Notes under the pieces: generated by a model
What the model was told of the DNA's origin: nothing
Databases searched by the model: none
The model's input: the letters and a program-made list of their open reading frames with translations, nothing else
Shown here: positions 10,475-20,035 of the stretch, piece by piece
Layout: every line of letters begins with the position of its first letter
Numbering within the stretch: the first letter of the stretch is position 1
DNA from: Altererythrobacter xiamenensis
GTDB lineage: Bacteria; Pseudomonadota; Alphaproteobacteria; Sphingomonadales; Sphingomonadaceae
Direction of reading: 5' to 3'
NCBI RefSeq assembly: GCF_900177715.1
Contig: NZ_FXWG01000003.1
Location: forward strand, 620,001-684,000
Length of the DNA: 64,000 nucleotides
Program-made: the position numbers and the translations under genes

Positions 10475-11200
10475 ATGTCTTCTACAGAACTCAAGAATAT
10501 CGCGCTGCTGATCGACGCGGACAACACTACGCCACGCGGGATCGACCCGGTGCTCACCGTCATGGCCGAACTGGGCCAGGTGAACATCAAGCGGGCCTAT
10601 GGCAATTTCGCAAAAAACAATCTCGCGAACTGGGGCACTATCACGCACAAGTTCGGCATTCGTCCGCAGCAGCAATTCGATCTGACAGCAGGCAAGAACG
10701 CCACCGACATGGCAATGACGATCGACGCGATCGACCTTCTCTATCAGGGCAAGGTCGATGGTTTCGGCATCATGAGCTCGGACAGCGATTTCACACCGCT
10801 CGCGACGCGGCTGCGGCAGGACGGGCTGATCGTCTATGGCTTCGGTAGCAAGAACAAGACGCCCGATGCCTTCAAGAGCGCGTGCACCCGCTTCATCGAT
10901 ATCGACGCCTTGATCGCAGGCGCGTCCGAAGAGGATGGGACGGCGAAGAAACCCAAGTCCGGCACCAAGGGTGCGGTGGATGAGGAACTCGTCGAATTGC
11001 TCGGCACGGCGTGGAAAGCCGCCAATCGCGACGAGGATGGATATGCCCAGCTGGGTGAGGTCGGCAGTCTCGCCGGAAACCGGTCCAGCTTCGACGTGCG
11101 CAACTATGGCTACAAGCGGTTGTCCGACCTGTTCGAAGCAATGGAGCAGTTCAAGGTCGAGCGCCGCGATAACACGCTCTACGTCAAGCGACTGCGCTGA
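10475..11200 (+). CDS. NYN-domain (LabA/PIN-like) protein with C-terminal OST-HTH/LOTUS-like domain
   Basis: 241 aa. The N-terminal NYN domain (about 1-150) carries the acidic residues expected of a PIN-like nuclease: ALLIDADN near residue 14, DMAMTIDAID, and SSDSDFTPL. A charged linker (about 155-170) leads to a winged-helix-like domain (170-241, ending RRDNTLYVKRL) resembling OST-HTH/LOTUS RNA-binding modules. Nuclease activity on RNA is inferred from the fold. It sits between carbonic anhydrase and a strong bidirectional terminator. No partner antitoxin is visible. Confidence 0.85.
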   Translation: MSSTELKNIALLIDADNTTPRGIDPVLTVMAELGQVNIKRAYGNFAKNNLANWGTITHKFGIRPQQQFDLTAGKNATDMAMTIDAIDLLYQGKVDGFGIMSSDSDFTPLATRLRQDGLIVYGFGSKNKTPDAFKSACTRFIDIDALIAGASEEDGTAKKPKSGTKGAVDEELVELLGTAWKAANRDEDGYAQLGEVGSLAGNRSSFDVRNYGYKRLSDLFEAMEQFKVERRDNTLYVKRLR

Positions 11201-11241
11201 TCGCAAAATACGAGGCGCAAAACAAAACGCGCAAAGAAAAA

Positions 11242-11269
11242 CGGCGCGGTTCCATCAGGAGCCGCGCCG
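11242..11269. terminator. Bidirectional intrinsic terminator
   Basis: A stem of 12 pairs (one G-U) closes a four-base ATCA loop: C-GGCGCGG-TTCC on the left, GGAG-CCGCGCC-G on the right. Read on the minus strand it is followed by GTTTTTCTTT, a good U-tract for the gene ending at 11293. On the plus strand GCTTTCTTAT follows, serving the NYN gene that ends at 11200. Confidence 0.85.
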
Positions 11270-11292
11270 CTTTCTTATAGATTGAGAAGTCG

Positions 11293-12645
11293 TTAGCCGC
11301 CCGTGACGGCTGCCGTCGTCGCCGGAGCCTGCTCACTTGCATATGCGGCCCAGAGACGTGCGACCGCCTGGCGGGCGCCCTGCACCTTGGTGAAGGTTTC
11401 CTGCGCTTCATCGTGCTTGCCAAGTTCGGTTTGCGCGATGCCGAGGCGAGTCAGCACCATCGGGGTATCTGCACCAGGCATGCCGAGAGCCTTCTGATAG
11501 AACTCTTCAGCCTTGGCGTACTGACCGTAGCTGAGGAAGGTGTCAGCCGCTGCCACGACGGTACGAAGGCTCGCAGAGCCGGCACGTGCGTCACGCTCGA
11601 GCGACGGCAGGTCGTTCTTGTCCATCTGGACACGGCCTGCGGCCAGTTCGCGGGCATCCTTCATGTAACCATCCGACCGATCAACCATGCCACTGGCATA
11701 GGCTTCATCGATCAGGGTCACGACTTCCTGCGGAAGCTTACGCGGATCCGCGCTATCGATATACTCGCCATACATCAGCGCATTCTGAAGCGCATCGGTC
11801 CGGCGTGCCAGACGCAGCAGGTCGAGCACGGCATCGGGCTGGAGGCCGCCACGGTTGTAGATGGTCGCCACCGCGTCACGCCAGGATGCTTCACCCGGGT
11901 ACTCGGTCACGTAAAGCGTTGCATAACGATCCATTTCGCTATTGAGCGAATTGTTGATCGCAACCGACAGACCGCGACGGATCCAGGTATCGCTGACCTG
12001 CTGACCCGCAGCCTGACGTTCTGCAATTACGCCGTTGAGATAGTCGAAACCGGGCTGGATCTGGTTCTCGCTGATATAGCTTTCGAACATCATCAGGCGC
12101 AGGTCATCGGTCGTAAAGTTCTTCGTCGAACCATCCGACAGCTGGCCGGTGAAGGTGTAGTTGGCGTCGATCGCACCCTGAAGATAGGTACGCGCGCGAT
12201 CGAACTGCGACTTCTGATTGGCGAGCTGGTAGGCGAAGAAGTTGTACTTGCCGACATCTTCAGCAGCCGTCTTTCCGCTTTCGAGCATGCTGGCAAGACC
12301 TGCGAGCTGCAGATCGGCGTCATTCAGCTTGCTGCCTGCATTGACTGCAACCTGCCCGGCAGTGAGCTTTTCGTCAGGGGTCGATGCCATCGCAATCAGG
12401 CCTTCGATCTGCGGCTTGAGCGCGGCGAGATCGCCTTCAGCGCTCATGGCTTCCTGGACGGGCTGGAACGCCGCGACATACTCCTTCGAGTACTCTGCCT
12501 GTGCCTGCTTCTTTTTCTTCTGAGCATAGGCAGGTTCGGCTACGCCCACCGCCGCAACAGCCGTGCCGGTCGCAAGAGCGATAGCAAGGGCGAAATGCGA
12601 GGTGCGCTTCGAACGCGTGCGCAGATTGCGATTGAAAATAGTCAT
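11293..12645 (-). CDS. Exported helical-repeat protein, function unknown
   Basis: 450 aa from the ATG ending at 12645, which has AGGAGA about nine bases upstream; a longer frame to 12735 lacks such support. A signal peptide is clear: basic start, hydrophobic core ALAIALATGTAVAAVG, and cleavage likely after AYA. The mature protein begins with a lysine-rich patch (QKKKKQ) and is then almost entirely alpha-helical. The C-terminal 100 residues resemble tetratricopeptide repeats (YAKAEEFYQKALGMPG, TELGKHDEAQETF). A periplasmic scaffolding role is possible but unproven. It has its own terminator and is divergent from gyrA. Confidence 0.8.
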   Translation of the reverse strand: MTIFNRNLRTRSKRTSHFALAIALATGTAVAAVGVAEPAYAQKKKKQAQAEYSKEYVAAFQPVQEAMSAEGDLAALKPQIEGLIAMASTPDEKLTAGQVAVNAGSKLNDADLQLAGLASMLESGKTAAEDVGKYNFFAYQLANQKSQFDRARTYLQGAIDANYTFTGQLSDGSTKNFTTDDLRLMMFESYISENQIQPGFDYLNGVIAERQAAGQQVSDTWIRRGLSVAINNSLNSEMDRYATLYVTEYPGEASWRDAVATIYNRGGLQPDAVLDLLRLARRTDALQNALMYGEYIDSADPRKLPQEVVTLIDEAYASGMVDRSDGYMKDARELAAGRVQMDKNDLPSLERDARAGSASLRTVVAAADTFLSYGQYAKAEEFYQKALGMPGADTPMVLTRLGIAQTELGKHDEAQETFTKVQGARQAVARLWAAYASEQAPATTAAVTGG

Positions 12646-12671
12646 CAATGGGTCTCCTGGAACTGAAAATG

Positions 12672-12689
12672 GCGCCCCTCTCCGGGCGC
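12672..12689. other. Perfect 6-bp hairpin in leader of the exported repeat protein
   Basis: GCGCCC and GGGCGC flank a six-base loop CTCTCC, 27 bases upstream of the start codon at 12645. It could influence translation or be a short terminator for upstream transcription. The rest of the 297-base space to gyrA holds no gene I can support; it must contain both divergent promoters, but I see no match good enough to call. Confidence 0.4.
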
Positions 12690-12942
12690 GCAAAACTGTG
12701 TCGGGGCCAATGGACCGCCTGCCAGCAATTTGCAATTCTTCCTAGCGATACGCGGCTGAATGGGCATTGAATGCGGCATTCAGACGCGGTCAGGTCCAAT
12801 CGCGCAAAACCGGCCTTCTATATGTGGAAAACGACGCTTTTAGGGGGCTTTTGTTCCCTCCGTCGGTGGTGAAAGCGGCGCGCAATCCCTACATTGGCGA
12901 CACGTTTTTACAACCATGGCAAAATATTAGATCGGTCCCGTT

Positions 12943-15780
12943 TTGAGCGACGAAAACGATACACTTACCCCGCCTTCTCCAATGGGTGACTACGAACGCA
13001 TCGACATCGTCGATGAAATGAAGACAAGCTATCTCGATTACGCGATGAGCGTGATCGTAAGTCGTGCTCTGCCGGATGTGCGCGACGGCTTGAAACCGGT
13101 TCACCGCCGTATTCTGTTCGCCAGTCAGGAAGGCGGCTTCGTCGCCGGCCGGCCCTATCGCAAGAGCGCGAAAATCGTCGGCGACGTGATGGGTAACTAT
13201 CACCCGCATGGCGATGCCGCGATTTACGATGCGCTGGCCCGCATGACTCAGCCCTGGTCGATGCGCGTACCATTGGTCGATGGTCAGGGGAACTTCGGTT
13301 CGATGGACCCCGATCCGCCTGCCAGCATGCGGTATACCGAGGCGCGGCTCGCCCGCGTCGCCAACAGCCTGCTCGACGATCTCGACAAGGATACGGTCGA
13401 TTTCGCCGACAATTATGACGGCTCGCGCCGCGAACCGCAGGTATTGCCAGCGCGCTTCCCCAACCTGCTCGTCAATGGTGCTGGCGGGATTGCGGTCGGC
13501 ATGGCGACCAATGTTCCGCCACACAACCTCGGCGAGGTGATTGATGGCTGTCTTGCCTTTATCGAAAATCCGGCGATTTCTTCGGAAGAGCTGATCGAGT
13601 ACATACCCGGACCTGACTTCCCGACCGCACCGCTCATCCTCGGCCAATCGGGAGCGAGGGCGGCCTATACGACTGGTCGCGGCTCGATTCTCATGCGCGC
13701 ACGCCATGAAATCGAGACCAGGAAAGGCGATCGCCAGTCGATCGTGCTCAGCTCGATTCCCTATCAGGTCGGCAAGTCCGGCCTCGTCGAGAAAATCGCC
13801 GAAGCCGCCAAGGAAAAGCGGATCGAAGGCATTTCGGACATCCGCGACGAAAGCTCCCGCGAAGGCGTCCGCGTTGTGGTCGATCTCAAGCGTGATGCTT
13901 CGCCCGAAGTCGTGCTCAACCAGATCTGGCGCTACACGCCTGCGCAGTCGAGCTTCCCGGCGAACATGCTGGCGATCCGCGGCGGACGACCGGAGGTCCT
14001 CACGCTACGCGATATCGTGCAGAGCTTCATCGGCTTCCGCGAGGAAGTCATCACCCGGCGCACCAAGTTCGAGCTCAACAAGGCGCGCGACCGTGCACAT
14101 ATCTTGCTCGGCCTCGTGGTGGCGGTCTCAAACCTCGATGAGGTGGTGGCGATCATTCGCGGGGCGGCCAACCCGGCCCAGGCCCGCGAACGCCTGCTGG
14201 CCCGCGAATGGCCTATCGGCGATATCGCGCAGTATATCCGCCTCGTTGAAGCGATCGAGCCGACAGCCGACGAAGCAGGTGGCACCTACCAGCTGAGCGA
14301 ACGGCAGGTGAAGGCGATCCTCGAACTTCGCCTCCACCGTCTGACGGCGCTCGGCCGTGACGAGATCGGGGACGAGCTCAAGGAACTGGCGCTGGCGATT
14401 GAGGAATATCTCTCGATCCTCGCCGACCGCGTGAAGCTGTACCGCGTCATGCGCGAGGAACTGGAAGAGATCCGCTCGACCTATGCCACGCCGCGCGTGT
14501 CCGAGATCGCTCCTGCGTGGGACGGGCTCGAAGACGAAGATCTCATCGAACGCGATGACATGGTCGTGACCGTCACGCATAGCGGTTACATCAAGCGAAC
14601 TCCGCTGGGGACATTCCGGGCGCAGGCACGTGGCGGCAAGGGTCGCAGCGGCATGGCGACCAAGGACGAAGACGCCGTGGTCGAAATGTTCGTCACCTCG
14701 ACCCACAATCCGGTCCTGTTCTTCACCAATACCGGACGCGTCTATCGCCTCAAGGTTTGGAAACTGCCCGAGGGTGGCCCACAAACCAAGGGCCGGCCGA
14801 TGGTGAACCTGCTGCCGCTCGGCGATGACGAGCGCGTCACGAATGTCCTTTCGCTGCCCGAAGACGAAAGCGAGTGGGAAGCGCTCAACATCGTCTTCGC
14901 TACCGAGCAGGGCATGGTGCGCCGCAATTCGATGGACGCTTTCACCAACGTCCCCTCGAATGGCAAATACGCGATGGGCTTCGTCGAAGGCAGCGGAGAC
15001 CGGCTGATCGGCGTCGAACTTCTGACTGAGGATCAGGAAATCTTCCTTGCCTCGGATTCGGGCAAGGCGATCCGCTTCTCGGCCACCGATGCCCGTGAAA
15101 CCAAGAGCCGTACCGGCATCGGTGTTCGCGGCATGAAGCTGAAGGATGGGCAGAAGGTCGTTTCGATGGCGGTGCTCGATGCGGGCGAGCGCGATACCGA
15201 GGTGCGCGACGCCTACTTGCGCGCTGCTGCCTGGAAGAACAACGATGCGGAACCGACGCTTGACGCGGAAAAGGTTGCCCAGATGGCCGAGGATGAGGAG
15301 TTTATCCTCACGCTGACGTCGCGCGGATACGGCAAGATTTCGTCTGCTTACGAATATCGCACGATCGGGCGCGGCGGTCAGGGACTTACAAATATCGGCG
15401 AACCCTCCGACAAGGATCGCAATGGTTCGGTCGTGGCGAGCTTCCCGGTCAAGCACGGTTCGCAGCTGATGCTCGTTACCGACCAGGCCAAGCTCATCCG
15501 TCTGCCGATCGCATTCCGTCACGAGGTCGAGGGCGGATTCGAGAACCATGTTGGCTTCTCGATTTCCGGACGTGGCTCTTCGGGTGTTCGGATTTTTAAC
15601 GTCGCGAAGAACGAGCAGATCGTCGGCGCGGCTCTGATCGACGAAACCGAAGAACCCGAGAACGAAGCCGAGGAAGCTGTCGTCGAAGAAATGGTCGAGC
15701 GGCGCGGTGGCGGCGATGAAACTTCGCCCGACACCACTGCCCATTCAGACAAGAACATCGAAGACGAGCCAGGAGGCTAG
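12943..15780 (+). CDS. gyrA: DNA gyrase subunit A
   Basis: 945 aa from a TTG codon at 12943; an ATG at 12982 is the alternative. The breakage-reunion domain includes the catalytic tyrosine (Y131 in SMRYTEARL). The quinolone-resistance region reads [10 protein letters not shown], giving alanine (A92) where E. coli has Ser83, and aspartate (D96) where E. coli has Asp87. The C-terminal beta-pinwheel domain has a GyrA box (QARGGKG near residue 565), and the protein ends in a long acidic tail. It introduces negative supercoils with GyrB, which is not encoded in this window. The next gene starts 2 bases after the stop. Confidence 0.98.
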   Translation: MSDENDTLTPPSPMGDYERIDIVDEMKTSYLDYAMSVIVSRALPDVRDGLKPVHRRILFASQEGGFVAGRPYRKSAKIVGDVMGNYHPHGDAAIYDALARMTQPWSMRVPLVDGQGNFGSMDPDPPASMRYTEARLARVANSLLDDLDKDTVDFADNYDGSRREPQVLPARFPNLLVNGAGGIAVGMATNVPPHNLGEVIDGCLAFIENPAISSEELIEYIPGPDFPTAPLILGQSGARAAYTTGRGSILMRARHEIETRKGDRQSIVLSSIPYQVGKSGLVEKIAEAAKEKRIEGISDIRDESSREGVRVVVDLKRDASPEVVLNQIWRYTPAQSSFPANMLAIRGGRPEVLTLRDIVQSFIGFREEVITRRTKFELNKARDRAHILLGLVVAVSNLDEVVAIIRGAANPAQARERLLAREWPIGDIAQYIRLVEAIEPTADEAGGTYQLSERQVKAILELRLHRLTALGRDEIGDELKELALAIEEYLSILADRVKLYRVMREELEEIRSTYATPRVSEIAPAWDGLEDEDLIERDDMVVTVTHSGYIKRTPLGTFRAQARGGKGRSGMATKDEDAVVEMFVTSTHNPVLFFTNTGRVYRLKVWKLPEGGPQTKGRPMVNLLPLGDDERVTNVLSLPEDESEWEALNIVFATEQGMVRRNSMDAFTNVPSNGKYAMGFVEGSGDRLIGVELLTEDQEIFLASDSGKAIRFSATDARETKSRTGIGVRGMKLKDGQKVVSMAVLDAGERDTEVRDAYLRAAAWKNNDAEPTLDAEKVAQMAEDEEFILTLTSRGYGKISSAYEYRTIGRGGQGLTNIGEPSDKDRNGSVVASFPVKHGSQLMLVTDQAKLIRLPIAFRHEVEGGFENHVGFSISGRGSSGVRIFNVAKNEQIVGAALIDETEEPENEAEEAVVEEMVERRGGGDETSPDTTAHSDKNIEDEPGG

Positions 15781-15782
15781 GC

Positions 15783-16616
15783 ATGAAGATCACACCATCG
15801 GGATCGAGCTGCGGCGCGCGCGTCGACGGGGTCGATCTCGCGGGTGATCTGTCGCCTGAACTGATAGGCAAGATTCGCACTGCCTGGCTCGAACATCGCG
15901 TGCTCGCCTTCGCCGGACAGCGCATGGATGACGATGCGCTCGAACGCTTTACTCTGGCGATGGGCGGCTTTGGCGAAGACCCCTTCTTCGCGCCGATCGC
16001 AGGGCGCGAGCACATCGCCGCAATACTACGCGAGGCTGGCGAAACCGCGCCGCTGTTCGCCGAGAACTGGCACAGCGACTGGAGTTTCCTCGATAGGCCG
16101 CCGGCCGGAACCTGCCTGCTCGCCATCGACATTCCGCCGAGCGGTGGCGATACGCTGTTCGCGAATCAGATCGCGGCCTTTGCCGCCCTCCCCGATGATC
16201 GCAAGGACGCGCTACGCAGTCTCATCGCGATCCATAGCGCCAGGCTCGCCTATGCGCCCGACGGCACTTATGGCGAGAAGGACGAGGGGCGATCCATGGC
16301 GATCCGGCCCGATGAAAGCGCCAATGCGACGCAGTTGCACCCGTTGATCCAGCCACATCCCGAAACGGGAGAAGAGGCAATCTTCTCGACGCTCGGTTAC
16401 ATCATCGGGATCGAGGGGATGGAGCAGCCAGAGGCCATCGCGCTGCTATCCGAACTCGCGCAGTGGCAGGTGCGAGACGAGTTCGTCTATCGCCACCGCT
16501 GGGAGCCGGACATGCTGGTCATCTGGGACAATCGCAGCGTGCTGCACAAGGCGACCGGCGGCTACGAGGGCCACCGGCGCGAACTGCACCGCACCACTAT
16601 TGCTGCAGCCGCCTAG
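15783..16616 (+). CDS. TauD/TfdA-family Fe(II)/2-oxoglutarate dioxygenase
   Basis: 277 aa. The iron-binding facial triad is visible as H97-x-D99 in NWHSDWSF and a distal histidine near 255 in WDNRSVLHKATG, with a downstream arginine in HRRELHRTT for 2-oxoglutarate. Relatives hydroxylate taurine, 2,4-D, alkyl sulfates or other small acids; the substrate cannot be read from sequence. It is separated from gyrA by two bases, so it is probably co-transcribed, an unusual pairing. The last four bases overlap the convergent YhhN-like gene. Confidence 0.88.
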   Translation: MKITPSGSSCGARVDGVDLAGDLSPELIGKIRTAWLEHRVLAFAGQRMDDDALERFTLAMGGFGEDPFFAPIAGREHIAAILREAGETAPLFAENWHSDWSFLDRPPAGTCLLAIDIPPSGGDTLFANQIAAFAALPDDRKDALRSLIAIHSARLAYAPDGTYGEKDEGRSMAIRPDESANATQLHPLIQPHPETGEEAIFSTLGYIIGIEGMEQPEAIALLSELAQWQVRDEFVYRHRWEPDMLVIWDNRSVLHKATGGYEGHRRELHRTTIAAAA

Positions 16617-17269
16617 TCGTCCTCTTCGGCAAGTTCGTGCCTGAGCGTCTGCACGACGCCGGTCGCGATCATGAACTGCCCGATGTAATAGAGCGGCCAG
16701 ATCGCCAGATCAGGGATCGGACTATCTGCCAGCAGGCTTTCTCGCGAGAAAATCAGCCAGTCCGACACGACAAAAAGCACCGCGCCCAACCCCACACGGT
16801 AGCGAGGGAAGTGGCTCATCCAGGCGGTTGATGCCATTCCGCCCAAGGCCAAACCGTAAAGCGCAACCGCCCAGCTCCCGCTCAGCATATAGCTGATCAG
16901 CGGCGTCCCCAGTAGCAGGACGACCGCGAGTGCCTTCTGACTGGCGCTGGTGTGTTCGCGGCGATTGCGCAGATAGAGCGTCATCGCGACCAGATGCGAC
17001 AGGAAGAACAGCCCGCCACCGAGCTCGAACGACAGCTCGATACCCATGTCGCCCAGCGCCGAGAAGAACATGACAAGAGCGATCAGCGTAGCGCCCTCGC
17101 CCACGCCTCGCCGCACGGCATAGATGCCGAGCAGCGCCACACCGGTGCCCTTCAGCAGCATCAACCAGATCCCGCCGATGGGATTGTCGCGCAGGAAATA
17201 GAAGGCGATCGCGGCAGCCAGGCTGACAAGCAACCATGGTCTATGATCGACCAGAGCACGTTTCGGCAT
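16613..17269 (-). CDS. YhhN/TMEM86-family membrane protein (lysoplasmalogenase-like)
   Basis: 218 aa integral membrane protein with about seven to eight hydrophobic helices. The start at 17269 (MPKRALVDHRPW) has GGGAGGG a few bases upstream; the longer frame to 17323 is less supported. Conserved segments such as SALGDMGIE, LFFLSHLVAM and ALGAVLFVVSDWLIF fit the YhhN family, in which animal TMEM86 hydrolyses lysoplasmalogen. In bacteria without plasmalogens the role is unclear. It is convergent with the dioxygenase and divergent from trmFO. Confidence 0.85.
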   Translation of the reverse strand: MPKRALVDHRPWLLVSLAAAIAFYFLRDNPIGGIWLMLLKGTGVALLGIYAVRRGVGEGATLIALVMFFSALGDMGIELSFELGGGLFFLSHLVAMTLYLRNRREHTSASQKALAVVLLLGTPLISYMLSGSWAVALYGLALGGMASTAWMSHFPRYRVGLGAVLFVVSDWLIFSRESLLADSPIPDLAIWPLYYIGQFMIATGVVQTLRHELAEEDD

Positions 17270-17330
17270 TTGCCCTCCCGTTTGATTGCGGCGACTATTG
17301 GACTTGAAGACCATGGGGGGCAAGCACTAG

Positions 17331-18707
17331 GTGCGGCGCATGACGCATGATGTACACATTATCGGCGGCGGGCTCGCCGGCAGCGAAGCCGCATGGCAAT
17401 TGGCCCGGCGCGGCTATACAGTCCGCCTGTCCGAAATGCGCGGTTCGGGGGAAATGACCCCGGCGCACCAGACGGATGGACTGGCCGAACTCGTCTGCTC
17501 GAACAGTTTTCGGTCGGACGATGACACGAAGAACGCCGTCGGCCTGCTCCATCACGAAATGCGCCAGTTCGACAGTCTGGTGATGCGGGCCGGGGAAGTG
17601 GCTCGTGTGCCAGCGGGTAGCGCAATGGCGGTCGATCGCGATGTCTTCTCTGCCGAAGTCGAAAAGACGCTCAGTGAGCATCCAAACGTCACGATCGTCC
17701 GCGAACGGGTCGACCAGCTGCCCGAAGCCGGCATGACGATTGTCGCGACGGGGCCGTTAACCGCACAGTCGCTTGCCGAAAGCATCGTCACGGCGACTGG
17801 GCAGGAGCGCCTCGCCTTCTTCGACGCGATTGCGCCCATCGTGCACCGCGAAAGCATCGACATGTCGAAGTGCTGGATCCAGTCGCGCTGGAACAAGCGC
17901 ACCGAGGCCTCGAACGAAGACGGTGATTACATCAATTGCCCGATGACGAAGGAGCAATATCTCGCTTTCCATCAGGGGCTGATCGACGGCGAGAAGACCG
18001 AGTTTCGCGAGTGGGAGAAGGACACGCCCTATTTCGACGGGTGCATGCCGATCGAGGTCATGGCCGAACGCGGTGTCGAAACCCTGCGCTACGGACCAAT
18101 GAAGGGTGTCGGGCTCGATAACCCTTATGACACGAGCGAGGAACATCCGCAGGGTCGCTGGCCCTACGCCGTCGTCCAGCTGAGGCAAGACAACAAGCTT
18201 GGTACACTTTGGAACATGGTCGGTTTTCAGACCAAGCTTAAGTATGGCGCCCAGATCGAGCTGTTTCGAACCATTCCCGGGCTGGAGAATGCCGAGTTCG
18301 CGCGTCTGGGCGGCCTGCATCGCAACACGTTCCTGAACTCTCCGCTGGTACTCGACCGCCAGCTTCGGTTGCGCAACGCGCCGCATATCCGCTTTGCCGG
18401 GCAGGTGACGGGGTGCGAGGGTTATGTCGAGAGCGCCGCTGTGGGCCTGATGGCGGGTATGATGGCAGCGAGCGAATTGGCCGGGCGCGACTGGCCCGCC
18501 CTGCCGCGCTCAACCGCGATGGGGGCGCTGCTCAGCCACATTACCGGGGACGCAGAAGCAGCCACATTCCAGCCCATGAACGTCAATTTCGGACTCTTTC
18601 CGCCACTGCACGAAGTGAAGAAGAAACAGCGCAAGGAGGCCTATACCGACCGGGCCAAGCGCGACCTTGTCGAGTGGATTGCGGCGAGCGAGCCGCTACC
18701 CGCCTAA
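17331..18707 (+). CDS. trmFO: TrmFO, folate-dependent tRNA (uracil-54-C5)-methyltransferase
   Basis: 458 aa. The N-terminal FAD-binding motif [15 protein letters not shown] is followed by the family hallmark [12 protein letters not shown]. The enzyme uses methylenetetrahydrofolate and FADH2 to make ribothymidine at position 54 of tRNA, instead of the SAM-dependent TrmA. The GTG at 17331 has a G-rich stretch 10 bases before it; the ATG at 17340 ([11 protein letters not shown]) is an equally acceptable start. The stop overlaps the convergent EF-hand gene by four bases. Confidence 0.96.
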   Translation: MRRMTHDVHIIGGGLAGSEAAWQLARRGYTVRLSEMRGSGEMTPAHQTDGLAELVCSNSFRSDDDTKNAVGLLHHEMRQFDSLVMRAGEVARVPAGSAMAVDRDVFSAEVEKTLSEHPNVTIVRERVDQLPEAGMTIVATGPLTAQSLAESIVTATGQERLAFFDAIAPIVHRESIDMSKCWIQSRWNKRTEASNEDGDYINCPMTKEQYLAFHQGLIDGEKTEFREWEKDTPYFDGCMPIEVMAERGVETLRYGPMKGVGLDNPYDTSEEHPQGRWPYAVVQLRQDNKLGTLWNMVGFQTKLKYGAQIELFRTIPGLENAEFARLGGLHRNTFLNSPLVLDRQLRLRNAPHIRFAGQVTGCEGYVESAAVGLMAGMMAASELAGRDWPALPRSTAMGALLSHITGDAEAATFQPMNVNFGLFPPLHEVKKKQRKEAYTDRAKRDLVEWIAASEPLPA

Positions 18708-19171
18708 CAGCGGCAACTTGGCTTCTTGGGCTTTGAGCGTTTGGGCGCCGTGGTCGCGAACTCGCGCTGCGTGAGCTTGCCATTGCCGTCTGCATCGGCT
18801 CCTTCGAAGCGATCTGCCGTGGTTACCGCCCATTCCTCGAAGGTCAGCAGGTTGTTGCCGTCGACGTCGAGCCTGCGGAAACCGTCGCTGCGGGTCGAAA
18901 GCATTTCGTTGCGGGTGATGGTGAGATCGCGATTGCGATCATAGCGGAAGAAGCGGCGCTGTTCGCGGGTCAGCTCACTCGCTTCGGGCGGTTCCGGGCC
19001 GGTCATGTCGGTGGGATCGGTCACCGGCAGTTCTTCCGGGTCGGGCGCAGCGTCCTCCACCTCGGGCGGCGGCGGCGCTTTTTCCTCGACCTGCGCGCGA
19101 CTTTCCCACCAGTAGAGCCCGACACTTGAAACGATAAGGCCGAGGAACAATCCGAGTATCACTCGCCCCAA
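18704..19171 (-). CDS. Membrane-anchored EF-hand calcium-binding protein
   Basis: 155 aa. A single hydrophobic segment (residues 3-20) serves as signal anchor, followed by a proline/acid-rich linker to about residue 65. Three EF-hand loops follow, with the 12-residue pattern at 78-89 ([12 protein letters not shown]), 102-113 ([12 protein letters not shown]) and 126-137 ([12 protein letters not shown]). All keep acidic or Asn/Asp ligands and the final Glu, so calcium binding is likely, outside the inner membrane. The C-terminus ends CRC. Specific function unknown. It starts 26 bases after the end of the NDUFAF6-like gene. Confidence 0.82.
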   Translation of the reverse strand: MGRVILGLFLGLIVSSVGLYWWESRAQVEEKAPPPPEVEDAAPDPEELPVTDPTDMTGPEPPEASELTREQRRFFRYDRNRDLTITRNEMLSTRSDGFRRLDVDGNNLLTFEEWAVTTADRFEGADADGNGKLTQREFATTAPKRSKPKKPSCRC

Positions 19172-19197
19172 TATTGCCCCCCTGAGATTGTCGTCGC

Positions 19198-19863
19198 CTA
19201 GTTGCCAGTCACCCCTGCTCGCAAGGCGATGAGCGCCGCAGTCCGCCCCTCCATCAGCGGGCGACCGCCGCGTTCCACAGAGCGACGGGCCAGCGCATCA
19301 AGCACGGCAAACCCGCGAAAACCGCGAGCAAAGCGTTTAGGAGAGCTACCTTGGGAACTTGCCAGACGCAGCATTAAAAGCCTTTCATCGCCCTGCGCTG
19401 TATTGGCAGCTGCATCCGCCAACGCCCAGCGGCGCAACGCCGCTCCCGCATCCGTGGGGGACGCCTCGTTCAGAGGAGCAACCAGGGTCAACATTGGAGC
19501 TATCCGCCCGTTGGCGAAATTCAGCAGCGAGCTTTCGCTGAGGGGCGGCTCTACCAGCATATGCTCCCAGCCATCGACGAGAGCCGAAAGCGCCTCCTCC
19601 TGCCCTTCCCAATGGTTGCCGATTGCATCGAGCACGGCATCACCTGTGGGACGCATAGCGACAGGGTTGGCAAACATGTCGCGCCACCAGGCGAGCCGCA
19701 TCTGCCCGAGCATGGGTTCGGTAGTCTTTGCGACGATCCTGCCGAGCCGCTGATCGAGCGCAAAGTAAACCGACATTGGCGCGCGCAGGTTGCGGGCCAT
19801 GTAACCGATCGCAATGCGATGCTCGGCGGCGAGCGGTTCACCTTCGATTTCTGGTAAATCCAT
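19198..19863 (-). CDS. Squalene/phytoene synthase-like protein, NDUFAF6-like
   Basis: 221 aa from ATG 19863 (MDLPEIEGE); a TTG at 19899 would extend it. The helical sequence and GQMRLAWWRDMF match the shortened trans-isoprenyl-synthase-like family that includes mitochondrial NDUFAF6, a complex I assembly factor. I do not see the aspartate-rich DxxxD motifs needed for prenyl diphosphate chemistry, so a catalytic synthase role is unlikely. A non-enzymatic or assembly role is inferred from the family. Complex I genes occur at the far right of the window, not nearby. Confidence 0.75.
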   Translation of the reverse strand: MDLPEIEGEPLAAEHRIAIGYMARNLRAPMSVYFALDQRLGRIVAKTTEPMLGQMRLAWWRDMFANPVAMRPTGDAVLDAIGNHWEGQEEALSALVDGWEHMLVEPPLSESSLLNFANGRIAPMLTLVAPLNEASPTDAGAALRRWALADAAANTAQGDERLLMLRLASSQGSSPKRFARGFRGFAVLDALARRSVERGGRPLMEGRTAALIALRAGVTGN

Positions 19864-19950
19864 GGCGCCGCACGGACCATCCCCAAGCTCGGCTGTCAAC
19901 CAGGTTCGAAGCCCCTAAGCCCCCCGCCCAGCTACGTAAAATCCAGTATA

Positions 19951-19966
19951 TTAGACGAAAGTTAAC
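19951..19966 (+). promoter_or_regulatory. Candidate CtrA-binding site upstream of the Tad-like operon
   Basis: TTAG, seven bases, then TTAAC: one mismatch from the CtrA consensus TTAA-N7-TTAAC with correct spacing. It lies about 70 bases before the first gene of the pilus-like operon. In Caulobacter CtrA controls pilus genes, so the placement makes sense; a chance match is still possible. Confidence 0.4.
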
Positions 19967-20035
19967 CGTCATCTGCAACTAGACCTATTGAGTCTCGCGA
20001 TAGAGAGATCGCAGGTAATATGGACGAGGCAACCG

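Noticed and set aside
9728..11206. 492-aa open frame on the minus strand across carbonic anhydrase and the NYN gene
   Set aside because: Both plus-strand genes carry clear catalytic motifs; the antisense translation has no domain and spans a gene boundary.
11413..12666. 417-aa open frame opposite the exported repeat protein
   Set aside because: The minus-strand gene has a signal peptide, a Shine-Dalgarno and a terminator; the antisense frame has none.
14128..15744. 538-aa open frame opposite gyrA
   Set aside because: Shadow of gyrA codon usage with no coherent protein features.
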